A DNA stretch of 64,000 bases from Gremmenia infestans (taxonomy: Eukaryota; Ascomycota; Leotiomycetes; Helotiales; Hamatocanthoscyphaceae), in NCBI GenBank assembly GCA_032629725.1, contig JAFEVB010000038.1, positions 528,871 to 592,870 on the forward strand, in the 5' to 3' direction. Below are positions 9,001 to 20,794 of the stretch, piece by piece. Within the stretch, counting starts at the first letter, position 1. The number at the start of each line of letters is the position of its first letter. The notes under the pieces are model-generated. The model saw only the letters and a program-made list of their open reading frames with translations. It ran no database searches and was not told where the DNA came from. The position numbers were made by a program, and so were the translations under genes.

Positions 9001-12000
9001 TCATCCTTCGTTCTCACCTAGTGCAGTATCAAATAGGGCCCTTCTGTACTTCTTCATATGGCCGCTTTCTAATGATCTGGAGGCTTTATTAGGACTCAGA
9101 GGAGCTAAAGCTGCCCTAAACTTTCTCTTCTTCTGGTCCTTAATAATAATACCGTGGACACGGGCCAAATGATCTCTTATCTTCACAGATTCCATAGGCT
9201 CTGACATAGTGCAAAGACTAGGAAAAGCAGGGCACGGACTAGCTTGCCTTATACTTGTGAGGTAAGCATTAATATGCTCTATCTAGGTTATCCTATTGCC
9301 ACCGTAAGTATTGAATCGTACAGATGCGCTAAGACTACCATCATGGTAGCAGAAGATATATAAGCGAGGTCTAAGACACCGACCAAGTCCGATCACCCCT
9401 AAATACCCAGTATCCTTCACAACGGAGCCGATATCGTTAACATGGAGCTCGAAATGGGCGTCTGCATTATGAGGCAAGACATACTCATAGCAGAATTCAC
9501 AGAAAATAGGCTTCGGCGCCACGGTTAAGACGAGTTAATGCTGCGTCCTCATATATACTAAGCGCTCTTCTCTAGATTAAAATATAATACCATGGCGCAT
9601 TCGACCCTAGCCCGCCGCTAGGAGAACTGCACAAGACGTATAAAAGCATATCAGGACTAGTTTACCAGACGCATCACGGACCATCTGATTGTTTCCGAGC
9701 AGATAACTTCGATTATAGTCGCCAAACCCTTATCGATCTAAAAAGGTTTTCCCACACTCCATAAGCTCGAGATCTCTATTAACCTTCCGGACGTGAGTAA
9801 AAGTATAGGGCTGGTCGAAGGGGAAAACCAGATCGTAAATGCTACAAGCCTAATCGACAGCGCATATTTCTGCGCATCAAGAGACATGAAGAGCAGCATG
9901 CCTAAATTTTATGAGGTTTTCATCGCAGAAGAGGCATTAATATATGCCTAAGCATAGCTCTTAACCCGGATAGAATCGATCAATTAGATATACAATTCCA
10001 AAGAATCGACCAAGTGTCGTGGCTAATACATTCTCGCTTGCATCTGAGCCTAGGACACTAAGTATCTAATCATAGAGATAGGGGTTAACAAAGTCTCTAT
10101 TAGCACTATAATTTTCTTGAGGATAGATTATTAGATTTTCCCTAGTCATTCTCTCCAATGCGCTTTCATAAGCGTTAATAAGTGTCTGGTTACGTTTACT
10201 TACTCCGTGTAGTTGAATCGGCGGATAGTCGTGGTCGTGGCTCTAGACTGGTTCCGTTATAATAATCAAATCTGAAAAATTGGTTAAGTCCTTAGCCTCC
10301 TTGCCAACTAATATAACAAGGCCCTCCTGCCCTTCAAACAATCTCCTATAAGCACTCATGCCAAGAAGGATCGGGTCAATATCACTGAACTTATCCTTTG
10401 CGATAATATCTTTAAGGTCATCTTCTAATACAGCGTGGGTAGATAGTGAAATCCTTAGATTAATAGACGTGACTTCTCCCCACTCATCCAATGCGACTCT
10501 GCTACCATCCATTCCACAAGATTCGCCTATCCACATTATAAGTTCCTATGAGTCATAGCATAACTTCTCACTAACATCTTCAATACAACTGCTCATGGAT
10601 GTAATAGGTGATATCAATTTGTAAGAGGCGGAGGGTGAGGTTGCGGTAGAGATGGGAGTAGGTCGATTTATTATCTGGTCCTTAAATTAAAAGAAATCGC
10701 TATACTCCTAGCGATAAATCTTCTTAGAGGCACTTTGCAAGGCAGAAGATTGCTTATTATAAGCGACTTGGAACTCGGCATACTTTAAATCGGTAGTGCG
10801 CGAAGCAGCAGCTAGTGTGCCATGTTCGAGAAGCAAGTCTTTACGAAGTGCAACATATACTAACCGTGATGCAAGATATAAAGCATTCAGCTTTGCCTAG
10901 GCGCGACCTTTGTTACTAATCATCCGAGGTGCTTCGACAGAAGAGTTAAGAAGCATCAATAACATCTGGAGAATCGGTCGAGGCTCGCGATTGCGATACA
11001 AAGCAGCTAGATCCATAGTGGCAACCCTGGATGCGTACTCGGAGTAGATTTTGCTGGCCGTCTTATATCCTATTAAGAAGCGCCGATTATCGGCCGAAGT
11101 CTTAGTTGCGAGCGTATAGGCTACTCCACAACGAAGGCAATATGCTATAAGGCGATCCTCAAGTCCTGCTGCGCGCCCCAATCGCCTCGTCAAATTTTGC
11201 ATATCCCATAGCTGTTCTGCCCTATCCGTCAAGGCATAAGTGACATTATCGATCTTACGAAGAAGTGGAATCCTCCCTATATTCTCTTTTAGTGGAATAA
11301 GTCTCCCGGTGAGTAAAGAAGGAACTACCATCAAATCCGACCAAGTACGAATATTGGCCTGGAAAACGTTATCCATCAATGCCATAACCAGAATAAGGCG
11401 CAGTGTATCCTCTTAAACCATATCGGTTTGGAAGAGGGAGAGCGGGACCGTCTTATACTAGCTTGGTTCAAGCTTTATTCCCTTCAGATGCCGAAAGGTA
11501 ATATTTACGCGTATGTCGACAGCATCGATTAAGACATCCCAGAATGCGTAGAACTTAACATCCTCCCACAGTAGGCATGTGCCACTCTGTGTCTTTCAAT
11601 CCCATGCAATGTCTCCACCCCTGCAGCCGGCATCGACCATGATGTTCAGGAACAGTGTAAAGTTCAATAACTGCCTCATATCAAAGAATGTGCCTATAAA
11701 CTGTGGCGTGTACAGGACGGAGAGGAGATAAGTCAAGTCCTCGGAGTGCGCAACTGGCTTCTTCCATTGCTCACGAGAAAGGCGATACTCTTTAACCATG
11801 TCATTGTCAATATATGCCTGAACATCGAGCTGCAAATTTCGGTCCAATGGGCGGTCTCGGGCAATGCTCAGAACGGTGAATAGAAGTCGCATGTAATTTG
11901 TCAACGTGCGCACAGCAATGGTATCGCTAATCCTCCCCACTCGTGATTGTGCCATAAAGATGGCGTACTGCTTAAGTAGCACTCGGTCCGGAGGAGCATG

Positions 12001-12222
12001 ATCGGCCTTGAAATATCGCAGAGGATCGAGAAGCGGTGTTTGGTGCTCGAGGTATTCAATGAACCATCGCTTTGCGGCACGATGTTGTTCGAGAGTTGAT
12101 CCAGCCAATTCTTTCCGGTGCCTTATATCAAGATCCTGACCACGGTTTTCGAGGTGAAGGTGCTCAGCAGTGGCCGCTTGCGCCAATCTGAAGCGTTCGA
12201 GGCGTGCTGCAGCCTGAGCCAT
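9001..12222 (-). pseudogene. DUF3435-type tyrosine recombinase with C2H2-like tail, RIP-degraded
   Basis: The minus strand from ATG 12222 (MAQAAARLERFRLAQ) reads as one long protein interrupted by many stops. Residues about 45-205 resemble the N-terminal core of DUF3435/FluG-like proteins (KPVAHSEDLTYLL, FTLFLNIMVDAGCRGGDIAW, with a candidate first catalytic Arg in CRGG). Next come VMALMDNVFQ and LEDRLIAYCLRCGVAYTLA, the expected box-II region, then FLIGYKTASKIYSEY, where the usual GH is GY and a Tyr follows. Downstream, CEFCYEY with HFELHVN (about 9400-9500) and DHLARVHG (about 9165-9190) look like the C2H2-like part seen in this family. Most interruptions sit where Trp, Gln or Arg is expected (for example IYR-stop-EYSDFF), as C-to-T change would make. 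DUF3435 is the domain of Starship captains, but this subfamily might not be one. It is non-functional as it stands. Confidence 0.72.
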
Positions 12223-12843
12223 GTTGAACTGAGCAAGGATAAGGGTTGATCTAACGTGAAATTGCCCCGCCTAAGTACATCAGTTCGAGGCTAAAAATGA
12301 CATTGTGTTTCTTGACATACCTAGTCACCTCTAACAGATCAAACTACCTCTATTGTCCTAAATGAATGGAAGTGGGGGACGGGGACGTCGTCGAACCCAG
12401 GCAAATTAAGAAGAAGGTCGCGTCGCAGTTTCGCGTGCTCCGCAGATGCAAAAGGATCACTAGGATCACCAGTGGATGCTGCAGATATGCTTACATAACC
12501 ATTCAAACATCATCAAACAACTTATTTTTGGAAACCTCTTCAGGGGTGCGTAAGTGCTATCGTATGAGTTGCTGCTTTGATCGATTATTTTTTGGATGAA
12601 GGAATGAATGGAATGTTGGTCGATCGCCAATATTTTTTGCTCCACACGCGCGACCACGCGCCATCATTGCCAAGACGCTTCTTTCAGCACTCAAGTCCGT
12701 GCGTGCCGAAAAAGCTTCATTGTTCTAGCGTCTCGCACATTATCCAACCATTCCATCCCATTTCCAAGAATCCGTCCCAGTCCAATAATCTTGACCCTGC
12801 TGCGCAAACTTCGCAACGCACCCATCACAGTTTCGTGGTCTAC
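12223..12843. other. intergenic between recombinase relic and DUF4470 gene
   Basis: Overlapping plus-strand frames near 12577-12862 share the same DNA in two phases and show no domain. If the recombinase relic were a Starship captain, the element's 5' edge would be expected just here, but I could not identify a terminal repeat or target duplication by eye. Confidence 0.3.
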
Positions 12844-15800
12844 TCAGGTGGACCTTGATTGAAGCTTTTCCTTGAGAATTTCCGTATCAAACAACTCCTC
12901 TGAGAACGCGGTCGAGAAGCACAGGGATATGGCAGCACGCACGAAGCACCGTGAAACCGATTCCCAATGCGGGACCCCCGTGACGAAGTTCGCAGGTATC
13001 TTACCGTTCCCACAAGAACAAATAACTGGTTGACCATTCTCTGTAGACAAAGGAATGCACGAATGAGTGCGGTATTCGCAGCGAGCTAGGTGTGGCCACG
13101 AACGACAGCGTTCCACCATCGCAGGCAGATTTTGCTTCCACAATTGCAGTTCATCAGCATCGACCTTGATGTGGCAAATCTTTCTGCTAGAAAATGCGCT
13201 GAGAAACGGGCCTAGTTGCGGCATGAGTCGATTTGTGAGAGGCAGCACTGCGCAGTCAAGGACTACAGTGCGATTGCTGAGGTCGAGTTTTAGACTGCTA
13301 ATGAGGATGATTACGTGCACGCCGCCACCTGTAGGGTTGTTGAGGGTGGCGAAGTGTGATTCTTGGCCTTGAAGACCAGTAAAGTGCATGAAAAGCGAAA
13401 ATAACGAGTCTCTGTACGCGAAACGAATATCGCTCTCGGCGCTTGTAGACGTCGATTGAGTCTTCAGACGGCGTTCCCTTGTGTTGAACATCCCGCCGGT
13501 ATGTGTGTTGAGCCACTGTAACTCAGCTTTCTTCGAGATGTCGATAATTGGCAAGCAGTTTAGGTTTAGGCGAGACATATTCCATATGAGTGGAGCCCTG
13601 CGGGCCAAAAAGACTGGATGGAGATGTGCTGGGAAGCTTTTCCAGATTGTAGCATCCGCTAGTGGCGCTTCGACCTCAATATACATAGACTTACGGGCGA
13701 TTCTGGTTCTGCTCTTCATTTTGATCACAGGTGCGGGGAATTGAAAAGTGATTGGTATAGAATCTGGACCAATGGTTTCAAGGAATGTACATGGTGACCT
13801 CTGGCTTGTCTGTACGGCGCCGCCGCTTTGCAATGCCTTCTGAAGATCATCTGAGAGAATTTGAAGCCGGCAGACCAAAGTAGTCAATTTAGCAGTAGCA
13901 GAGTCAACATTCGCAGAGATCTTACAACTGGCAATATATTTTCCTGTGCTCGAAGCCGATTGTTCAGAGCATGGGAACGGCAGCAGGGAAGAAGTGCCAC
14001 TCTGGTTTGGCGGATAACTGGTGAAAAAGACGCTGCTTTCATCTCCCAAAGTTGTCTCGAAGATATTCATTTCCGTTCCAAGCGTGCCCAGAAAAATTTG
14101 TGCGGTAGCTGGGGTGCTTTGAATCCCAAAGGCAATCTTTGCAGCTTCTGGCTCCAGCAACAGCGTCCAGGCCGGAACCAAAAATGAGACGATGAGAGCG
14201 GAGCTACCGCGCCACCGGAGTTCATCTTCTATGATGGTGACTTGAAATGAGTGGGTATTTCGTGTCCCAGTTGTGGAGAGGTTGCCAAAGGAGACCTGCA
14301 CCACAGAGAAAATGTTCTGCCATCTCTGAGACTGGTAGCTCGGTGACGATTGTAGCACGCAATGCATGATGGGACTCCCAATCTTTGTGGCGTCGATGTC
14401 TGTGATGACTTTGATCTTCTCTCTTGGAACAATCAAGGTAGCACATATTATAGGAGGAACATTCTTCTAGTAGCTCAAACCTCCTAAAGTAGCGCCAGGG
14501 AAGTTCGATTGCACCGGCGATGACGATAATGCGGACACGGACAAGACGCCATACAATTTCAAATATAGATAAAGCTCCTGGATGTAATTCGAGCTCATTA
14601 AAACCGTGGTATCGGTCTCAATGAGGTCAAGAAGCTGGCCCATCGTCTTCTCCCAATTTGTCTCGACGCGACTGCGCACAAAGCGCAGAACGAGGGCGAA
14701 GCTACCTCGATGGAAGCGCGGCATTGAGTGGTTTGACAGAGACCGTGGACTGAGATTGGAGAGCAGAAACTGGACGTTCTCGTGTCGAAACATGTTAACA
14801 TACACCTTATGCAGTATCCGAGCCAGCCCGAGCTCATCCAGGTGCAGCCTGACTTGAGTGTCTAGCGCTAGCGATGTTATGCCCGCGGCTGTTCGTCTCC
14901 AGGTCAACTTGGTGTGCATCTGTTTCATTTGGGGGTTGTCATGAGCCGTTCCATAGTTTGAATCCAAGAGCAAGTCGTCTACGGAAGAACATGGCGATGA
15001 ATTGGCCCAGTACTCGATAGGGAACAGACCCATCAGCGTCGACATCGTCGGGAAATGTCCACACACCATGCTATTGATACGATCTTGCTGAGATCCTTCT
15101 CGCTGTACCAGATACTCAGTGTAGAGACTGGAATAGCTGCTATTACTCAACAATGGTGCTACAGCAACAAGCAAGTTCATGGAGCCGACATGGTCGATGA
15201 GATTAGAGGTATCGATTGAGTTGAATTGGAGCGGCGCGGCGCCCGCCTCGGTGTAATCGGGCCCGTTCAGAACGATTGGATCCCAGTGATAGGAATCACT
15301 ATATATACTTGAGGGTTTGATTCTTGTGTTGTTCGCATGCTGAAGCGCATACGAGAAGCTAATGGCGTCGCCTGCAAAGAACCGGATGGCTGTATCCTGT
15401 GTTGAACTCCGTCGAAATGCCTTCGCCCAGGCTTCGAATTGAATCTGTGCGCCCTGAACGACCTTGAACGGAAAACTCCTCTTACGCATTGACTCGGATT
15501 GCAAAGGCGACTCCTTAGCTAGTGGGGCATATGCAGTGGACAGATGAAATCCGAGTAACGGATCTGTGCCATAGTGGAGAGTAGACGAATCGGTCACAAA
15601 CATTGGGTTGATATGGTCTGCCTTTGGTACACCGGCACGTTTCTCGTCCGTCGTACCGTGATCCCAAAAATGCTGCGCAAGCTTCGGGGCATCTTTGATA
15701 GCTCTGATACCAGCAGGAGCTGCAGATCGCATCTCGGAAAGGGAAATGGCTGAGTCTCCCATGCGCGCCTTTCGTGACTTCATAGCTCTCTGAATAGCCA

Positions 15801-16440
15801 GATTTGCATGCTGAACCCAGCTTTTATGCCTTGGACTGTTCATTTCCGGAATACGGTAGGTATTCCACACGTCTCTTACTCTCTTCATTGTACTGCTGTC
15901 ACAACATCTGAGTCGCTCGCCATATTTGCCATCATGCCAGCTCTTCAGTGACGTAGCGAGGTCAGAGAGCTTGCTTGCTTGAGAATTTAGGAGCTCTAGC
16001 GATGCATCATCCAGGTAGAGATGATAAAAGATGCTCCAAAGCTGCAATTGGAGGGCGCCATGTTCATCGTCCAAGATGAGGCTGAGAAGCAGGATGTTCC
16101 GCGCTAACGCACCAGGAATCAGTCTTGTGGGACTCTTTTACAGATAGATACGGAGACGCATTCCATACCAATGGTTGCAGCTTCGATGTCGCAGCAAGTC
16201 ACATCAGTTCGTCGAGCTACACAAGTCATTAATAGACGAGCCGAATGGAAATTTACTTGCTCACTGACTGAGATCTTGATCGGTGTAGACGGTGAACAGA
16301 ACATTGCGAATGTCGCCGCATCCCAATAGCAGAACATCTGCAGGCTCCTCAATTGGCAGGTTTCTAGTCAGATGAACCGCGGAGGTGTTGCCAACCGGGT
16401 AAAAGTAGGTAACGATATCAATGACTACTGGAGAATACAT
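12844..16440 (-). CDS. DUF4470-domain protein, large, with one internal stop
   Basis: Start ATG at 16440 (MYSPVVIDIV). Exons are 16440-16269, 16216-16169 and 16103-12844, inferred from frame; the introns are 52 nt (GTCAGT donor) and 65 nt (GTATGG). The N-terminal DUF4470 signature is visible: FYPVGNTSAVHLT (13-25), VLLLGCGDIRNVLF (36-49), then across both introns DVTCCDIEAA and ARNILLLSLILDDE. The rest (about 1158 aa in all) fits the large fungal proteins of this type, including SALIVSFLVPAWTLLLEP, IAFGIQSTP and a C-terminal Cys-rich part (CSCGNGK). At 14467-14469 a TAG interrupts the frame between GGLSY and KNVPPIICATL; both sides are in the same phase. Trp is the usual kind of residue there, so TGG to TAG is likely, although a weak-donor 48-nt intron (GTGCAA...CTACTAG) could also remove the stop. 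The same-strand SET-MYND gene lies 277 bp upstream. Molecular role is unknown. Confidence 0.75.
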
Positions 16441-16717
16441 GATTCATGCCTCATAGTATCTCATTGAGTAAATCTAAGAAATTGCGGGAGTTGCGAGTTT
16501 TGATCCTCTGGTTTGTAGTTGCGTGTGGTGGTGCTGAGTTTTCTGTGAAACTTCACGCAACCAATTAGGACTTGCCGCATGGCATTTTCACTGCACGTGT
16601 GAATGTGGGATTGGCATGTGAATTGTCACGTTTCCTACGAGATCAACTATGTTTTAATTTTTGTGGATGAGATTCATTCACATATTCCAAAGCAGATCGT
16701 CTCACTAAAAATTTGAC
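16441..16717 (-). promoter_or_regulatory. promoter interval of the DUF4470 gene with CACGTG box
   Basis: This 277-bp gap separates the stop of SET-MYND from the start of DUF4470, both on the minus strand. It contains a palindromic CACGTG near 16591-16596 (in GCACGTGTGAA) and a second TCACGTTT near 16627. CACGTG is the E-box type core bound by fungal bHLH factors. Function is inferred from position only. Confidence 0.3.
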
Positions 16718-18492
16718 TCAGAGCGCGCTATCGCTTTTATGTCCCGGCCACGCGAGAGGGTAGTGTAGGTAATCCTTGAATGTGCTCCACTCCTGAAGAA
16801 ACAAGTTCTTCAGATCAGGATCTTTGAGAAGCTTGCAGTATGCTCTATGACCCTTCTCGCTCCACCCAGTAACTTGACAGGACTATGGCCGAGCGAGTTA
16901 GATAACCTCAATTGCCATGCCAGAATGAGGCTTCCTACCTTGTTGCAGTACCAGAACAAGCCGCATCTAGAGCACTTTTGAAGAGATGTAGCCTTCTCGT
17001 CACATCCTTGGCAGGTGCGGATGCCCCCTTGAATGGTCGAATACTGTTGTATCTTGTCGCTCAGACTCAACAAATCATTCAAAGAAGTTGGAAATATCTA
17101 AATAAGGTTTTATATTAGCATTCTCGGCCTCCTTGCACGCATTGCCGTTGTATTAAAGCATACCTTGAGGTTGTTCAGAGTCTCATGGCGGATACCTTCT
17201 GTCATGTCCATGAACCCATGATGCTCTGCATAGAGTATTGCGACTGTATATCCTTTCTGTACAAGCGCTGGGTCAAGCTCCTGGCCCCTTCCATCTGTGT
17301 GGAATGCGATTGGGACCCGATGTTTAGCCTTGTCCTGTACAATGAGCCGCAGGCGGACAATAGCCTCTACGTCAGTGATCTCTCCTAGGAAGCACCAATG
17401 TTTGATAGGAGAGTAGTGAAAGCCATCTGTGGTCCCAAGATACTCCATGTTGATGTCGTTGTCTCCTGGGAGGTTCTCGAACGAAGGGAAGGGTACATCG
17501 TTGCGAAGATTCGCATATTGACTATCGCTCACCTGCTCTTCCTTCCAAAGCCAGCATTCGTACCCATCCTTATCAAGTCCACTCGGGATATCGACCATTG
17601 TCGTCCTCCACTTCCCAGTATAACCGTACGCCAAGTGTTCAGTTGGATCTTTGGCGTATCTCTCCATCTTCTCTACTGTTCGGCTATCCTTACCTTCCAT
17701 AACTATGCGGCTCGAGGCTGCTCTTTCTGCAAATATCGATGCTCTTGCCAAGTCACCATGTGTGACAGCGATCTGAAAGGCATCGTAGTATGCTCTTGGG
17801 ACGCTGGCATCTGTGATGCCTTCATTGTCGAGGAGGGCTAGCAGCTTTCGTACGTTGTGCAATGCTGGCAAAGGCGCAGAAAATATCGCTATCCCATCGC
17901 CGATCAACTCATCAAGTCTCTTGATCTCGTCCAGGCTTTCATCGCTCCTTTGGCATTTGTCGGTTGGCAATGAGCATAGTTTGCACGAACAGGTGAAGCG
18001 AAATGATGACAACAAGGCTTCACACCGTAGTTGGCGGCTCGGACGGTCTGGGAGATAGAATATTGTGATCTCCTCTTTCTCTGAAATATCGCGGAGGGCG
18101 TGGATCGTCAGCTTCTGGAGATCCTCGTTCCATGTATTCTGGGCATTCTGGATACAGGAATGATTGATGCGCGACGAATCCAAGAATATGCCACCTTCAA
18201 TAGCATCGGATCCGAGTGGCAACGCATTGGTGCGGACTCGTCCCAATTCTGGGCCAGATTCATCACCGAATGCGTTATGTAAGGCAAGAAATTGCTGTCG
18301 TTGTTCATTATTTAGGCCAGCTATTGTCTTCAAGATGGTGTCGTGAAGCTGTTCTTTGGACCTGCCGCCGCGAGGTACTCTGAACAACGGGGGTTCGCAG
18401 ATAATCCGCGTTCCTTTAATAATAAAGGTTGTAGCAAGGACGCCTCGACCTTTGCCAGCGATCTCTTGTATGGTGTACGAACATGTTGCCAT
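16718..18492 (-). CDS. SET domain protein with C-terminal MYND zinc finger
   Basis: Start ATG at 18492 (MATCSYTIQEIAGKGRG). Three exons, 18492-17164, 17097-16939 and 16882-16718, give 550 aa. The introns (66 nt, GTATGC to TTTAG; 56 nt, GTAGGA to CATAG) restore frame exactly. An SMYD-like SET domain occupies about residues 1-175: KGRGVLATTFIIKGTRIICE, SRINHSC (107-113), EEITIFYL (140-147) and a post-SET CxCxxC (C168, C170, C173). A middle region follows. A complete MYND finger lies at about 472-512: C472-x2-C475, C485-x2-C488, YC494, C498, H508, C512. In this family the SET domain methylates protein lysine using S-adenosylmethionine and the MYND finger binds protein partners; the substrate here is unknown. 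MYND at the C-terminus rather than inside SET separates it from animal SMYD proteins. It is intact and shares a 484-bp divergent promoter with the C2H2 gene. Confidence 0.88.
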
Positions 18493-18976
18493 GGTGCCAT
18501 CTAGTGTTGACGTTGCTTGGTGTAATAGCCATGAGAAACTGCTAGAATCTCCAAAATTTGGTTGAAATTTGTGGCATGCTGCAATTGGCTACAGCCATTG
18601 TTACACAACAGACCGACTTATGACTGCAGCTATAAACTTACACAGAGACATTCTAAACGTAGAAACGCTTCATAGATTTGTTCAAAAAAGAAAACAAGAA
18701 TCCGAAACTGTAAGAGCTTGGAGACACCTTAGTTCGCCTAGATGATGGAAGCTGGCTGGTGACGTGCGTGTTGTTGTTGTAGATATTTACGTCCGAAGTC
18801 TTCCCCACCCACTATTGCCGACTCTAGTCACGTGTGTGGCGTGAGGTCGATTGGACTCATGTGTGATTGGACGCTGAAACGGGTTTGAGCTTTGCGGGGA
18901 AATGACGATCAGGCAGTCTAAATAGCGTTCTTTGAGACACAATTCAACTCACATTCAACCTTGACATAACCTTCTG
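18493..18976. promoter_or_regulatory. divergent promoter between SET-MYND and C2H2 genes
   Basis: This 484-bp intergenic stretch separates two head-to-head genes. It contains a CACGTG within AGTCACGTGTGTGG near 18828-18840 and a CT-rich, C-rich patch just before it. Co-regulation of the two genes is a guess from the arrangement. Confidence 0.35.
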
Positions 18977-19793
18977 ATGATGGAGTGGGTTTTCTAGCCC
19001 TATCACTGCTGCTATTATTGTTTAACTGACAAAGCAAATAGGGAGGCGTATTGTTCGCGTTGCAAACGAAAGTTCTCCTCGCGGCAGGCATTGCAACAGC
19101 ATTACGATGATTCCGCTAGCCATAATCGGTGCGAGGTCTGTGGCTTCGATGGATCCACATGGGAGAAATCATTAGAACATTATCGGACGACAAAACACCG
19201 CGTCGTATGCCAGGGCTGCGACGATGGAGAGGGAATGATATGGGTTCCTCGTTCGCAGGAGTATCTCGATCATCTGAAGGAGCAAAATGTTTGCAAAACT
19301 TGCCAGATGCACTTCGAAAGCACTAGCAACCTTGATAATGTAAGTAAAGGCTTCTTTTTTCAAATATTACGTTTGACACCGGCTTTAGCATCAAATGGTG
19401 CATTTGGAACGATCGATTGAATGTCACGGTTGCTACCGAACATTCAGAACCTATCCCGCAATGATAATACACTTAGAGTCCGGCGCATGCGACTCTGAGA
19501 TCGATGTGATCGATCTAAATGAATCTGCCGCCATGTGTTTCCAGTGGAAGGCATATCTCGTGGAAGAGTATCGCGATAAGCTGCTCAGTTGTCGTGACCT
19601 GTCATATGAGTATAGCGAGACAGTCTATCCATTCAAGTGCCCAGAATGCAATACTGTTTTTACACGGCTATCAGGTCTATTTCAACACGCGTATAGCAAG
19701 GCGTGCAATCAAGATTTGAATAAAGGCAAGATAGGTAAATTGGTTAGATGGCTAGAGGTGCAGCACAGTGGGAGTGGGAGTGGGAGTGAATAA
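18977..19793 (+). CDS. C2H2-type multi-zinc-finger protein
   Basis: Exons are inferred as 18977-18984, 19042-19339 and 19389-19793 (236 aa). The first exon is only 8 nt (ATGATGGA) with donor GTGGGT; it is the only phase I found that joins an ATG to the finger frame. Intron 2 has a perfect GTAAGT donor. Fingers follow each other: CSRC at 7-10 with a downstream His, CEVCGF, VCQGC, VCKTC followed across the intron by HQMVH, IECHGC followed by MIIHLES, and finally FKCPECNTVF with FQHAYSKAC. Spacing is irregular, typical of fungal C2H2 proteins of unknown role (possible RNA, DNA or protein binding). The tail is a short GSGSGSE repeat. It is divergent from SET-MYND. Confidence 0.78.
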
Positions 19794-20261
19794 GCGGATG
19801 GCAGGGCACTGAGTGTGTACCAACTTATGGTCGCTCTCAAGATATCATTGAATGAAGATTGTGCAGTTCGTCCCGATAAAATAAAGCCGTTGGAAGTCAA
19901 GAACTTTGCCAGTATATCTGCCAGCCATCGATCCGTATCTTACGCTTTGATTAACTGTTTGATCTCCATGCAACAATACCATATCCTCTCCTTTGCTTTA
20001 CTATATCCTATTTCCGGGCAAGATCCTTAAGAGGCGGTTCCCATATTGTCCCTTTGGTACCATCCGGAATTGGGCAATCATCCTAGGAATCCGATGAATG
20101 ACTCGTAGATCTATGTCATTTAGCGGCTGACTAGTACGCAACTTCTTCAAAGAGCCAGTGTCAATCGCTTGCATAAGTGCAGTAAACCTGGCCTGAAGTT
20201 TAGACATATTTAGAATACTGAAAGCTTTCATCACACTCGGGTAGCACGTACTGGACATCTC
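19794..20261. other. intergenic with weak ORF
   Basis: The minus frame 20001-20258 (85 aa) is in the same phase as the following degraded gene but separated from it by stops. It has no domain and is probably chance or decayed 3' sequence. Confidence 0.3.
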
Positions 20262-20791
20262 TTTCTTGGAGGCTGAAACCTTCTTCGTTTACCCCTTCGA
20301 GTCCTTTCAAACCACAACCCTTTTCCAACACTGCTTAATTGGCTCAAGAACCGCTTTTTCATATCCGTCGTGTAAACATGCCCCATGCCCAAGTGTCCTT
20401 ATACAGTATCGAACTACCACGACATCTCCTCTCCAAAACAACCGGTTCGACGGAGGCACAATATCCAATATTCGCCTGCAAGTCTCGTTGAGGGGTAAGG
20501 TCGAAGATACGGTGCAATGTAGACAGTATTGGCTGAAAGTTGCGAGGTCTTGTAGGGGGAAGTAAGCCGGGGCTATAGGTTCAGTATGGTTATTTTCTTT
20601 CACGTCAACGTGAAATGTTGCCATGGCTCTTTGTTGATAACCATGGCCCGGCCACGTTTTCAGATCAGGGATAGGATTGTAGAAGTCTGCCAATCTATTT
20701 TCGACCATATCATTGTCGTCTCACAAGCCTGACCCCAGACCCATCAGCAGGGAGGAGTAAAGCCTTGGGCTTTACTTGGCTGACTTGTCAT
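20262..20791 (-). pseudogene. degraded second copy of the 180-aa orphan gene
   Basis: The minus strand from ATG 20791 (MTSQPSKAQG) aligns with the gene at 3548-4090. After about ten codons an extra C in GCCCAAGGC shifts the frame and stops follow. The frame reopens at 20708, where LADFYNPIPDLKTW, YQQRAMATFHVD, QYCLHCTVSSTLPLNETC and LFWRGDVVVVRY match copy 1 block by block. Near the end a second shift is needed to reach GLEGVNEEG, the counterpart of GLEQVYENNG. The N-terminal block KALLLPADGS is readable only in another frame. It is a frameshifted, probably dead paralogue, some 16 kb from copy 1 in the same orientation. Confidence 0.62.
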
Positions 20792-20794
20792 TCT

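Noticed and set aside
13067..14187. Several plus-strand ORFs of 80-110 aa
   Set aside because: Antisense shadows of the DUF4470 gene.
17185..18565. Plus-strand ORFs including a 147-aa frame
   Set aside because: Antisense shadows of the SET-MYND gene, which has clear catalytic and finger motifs.
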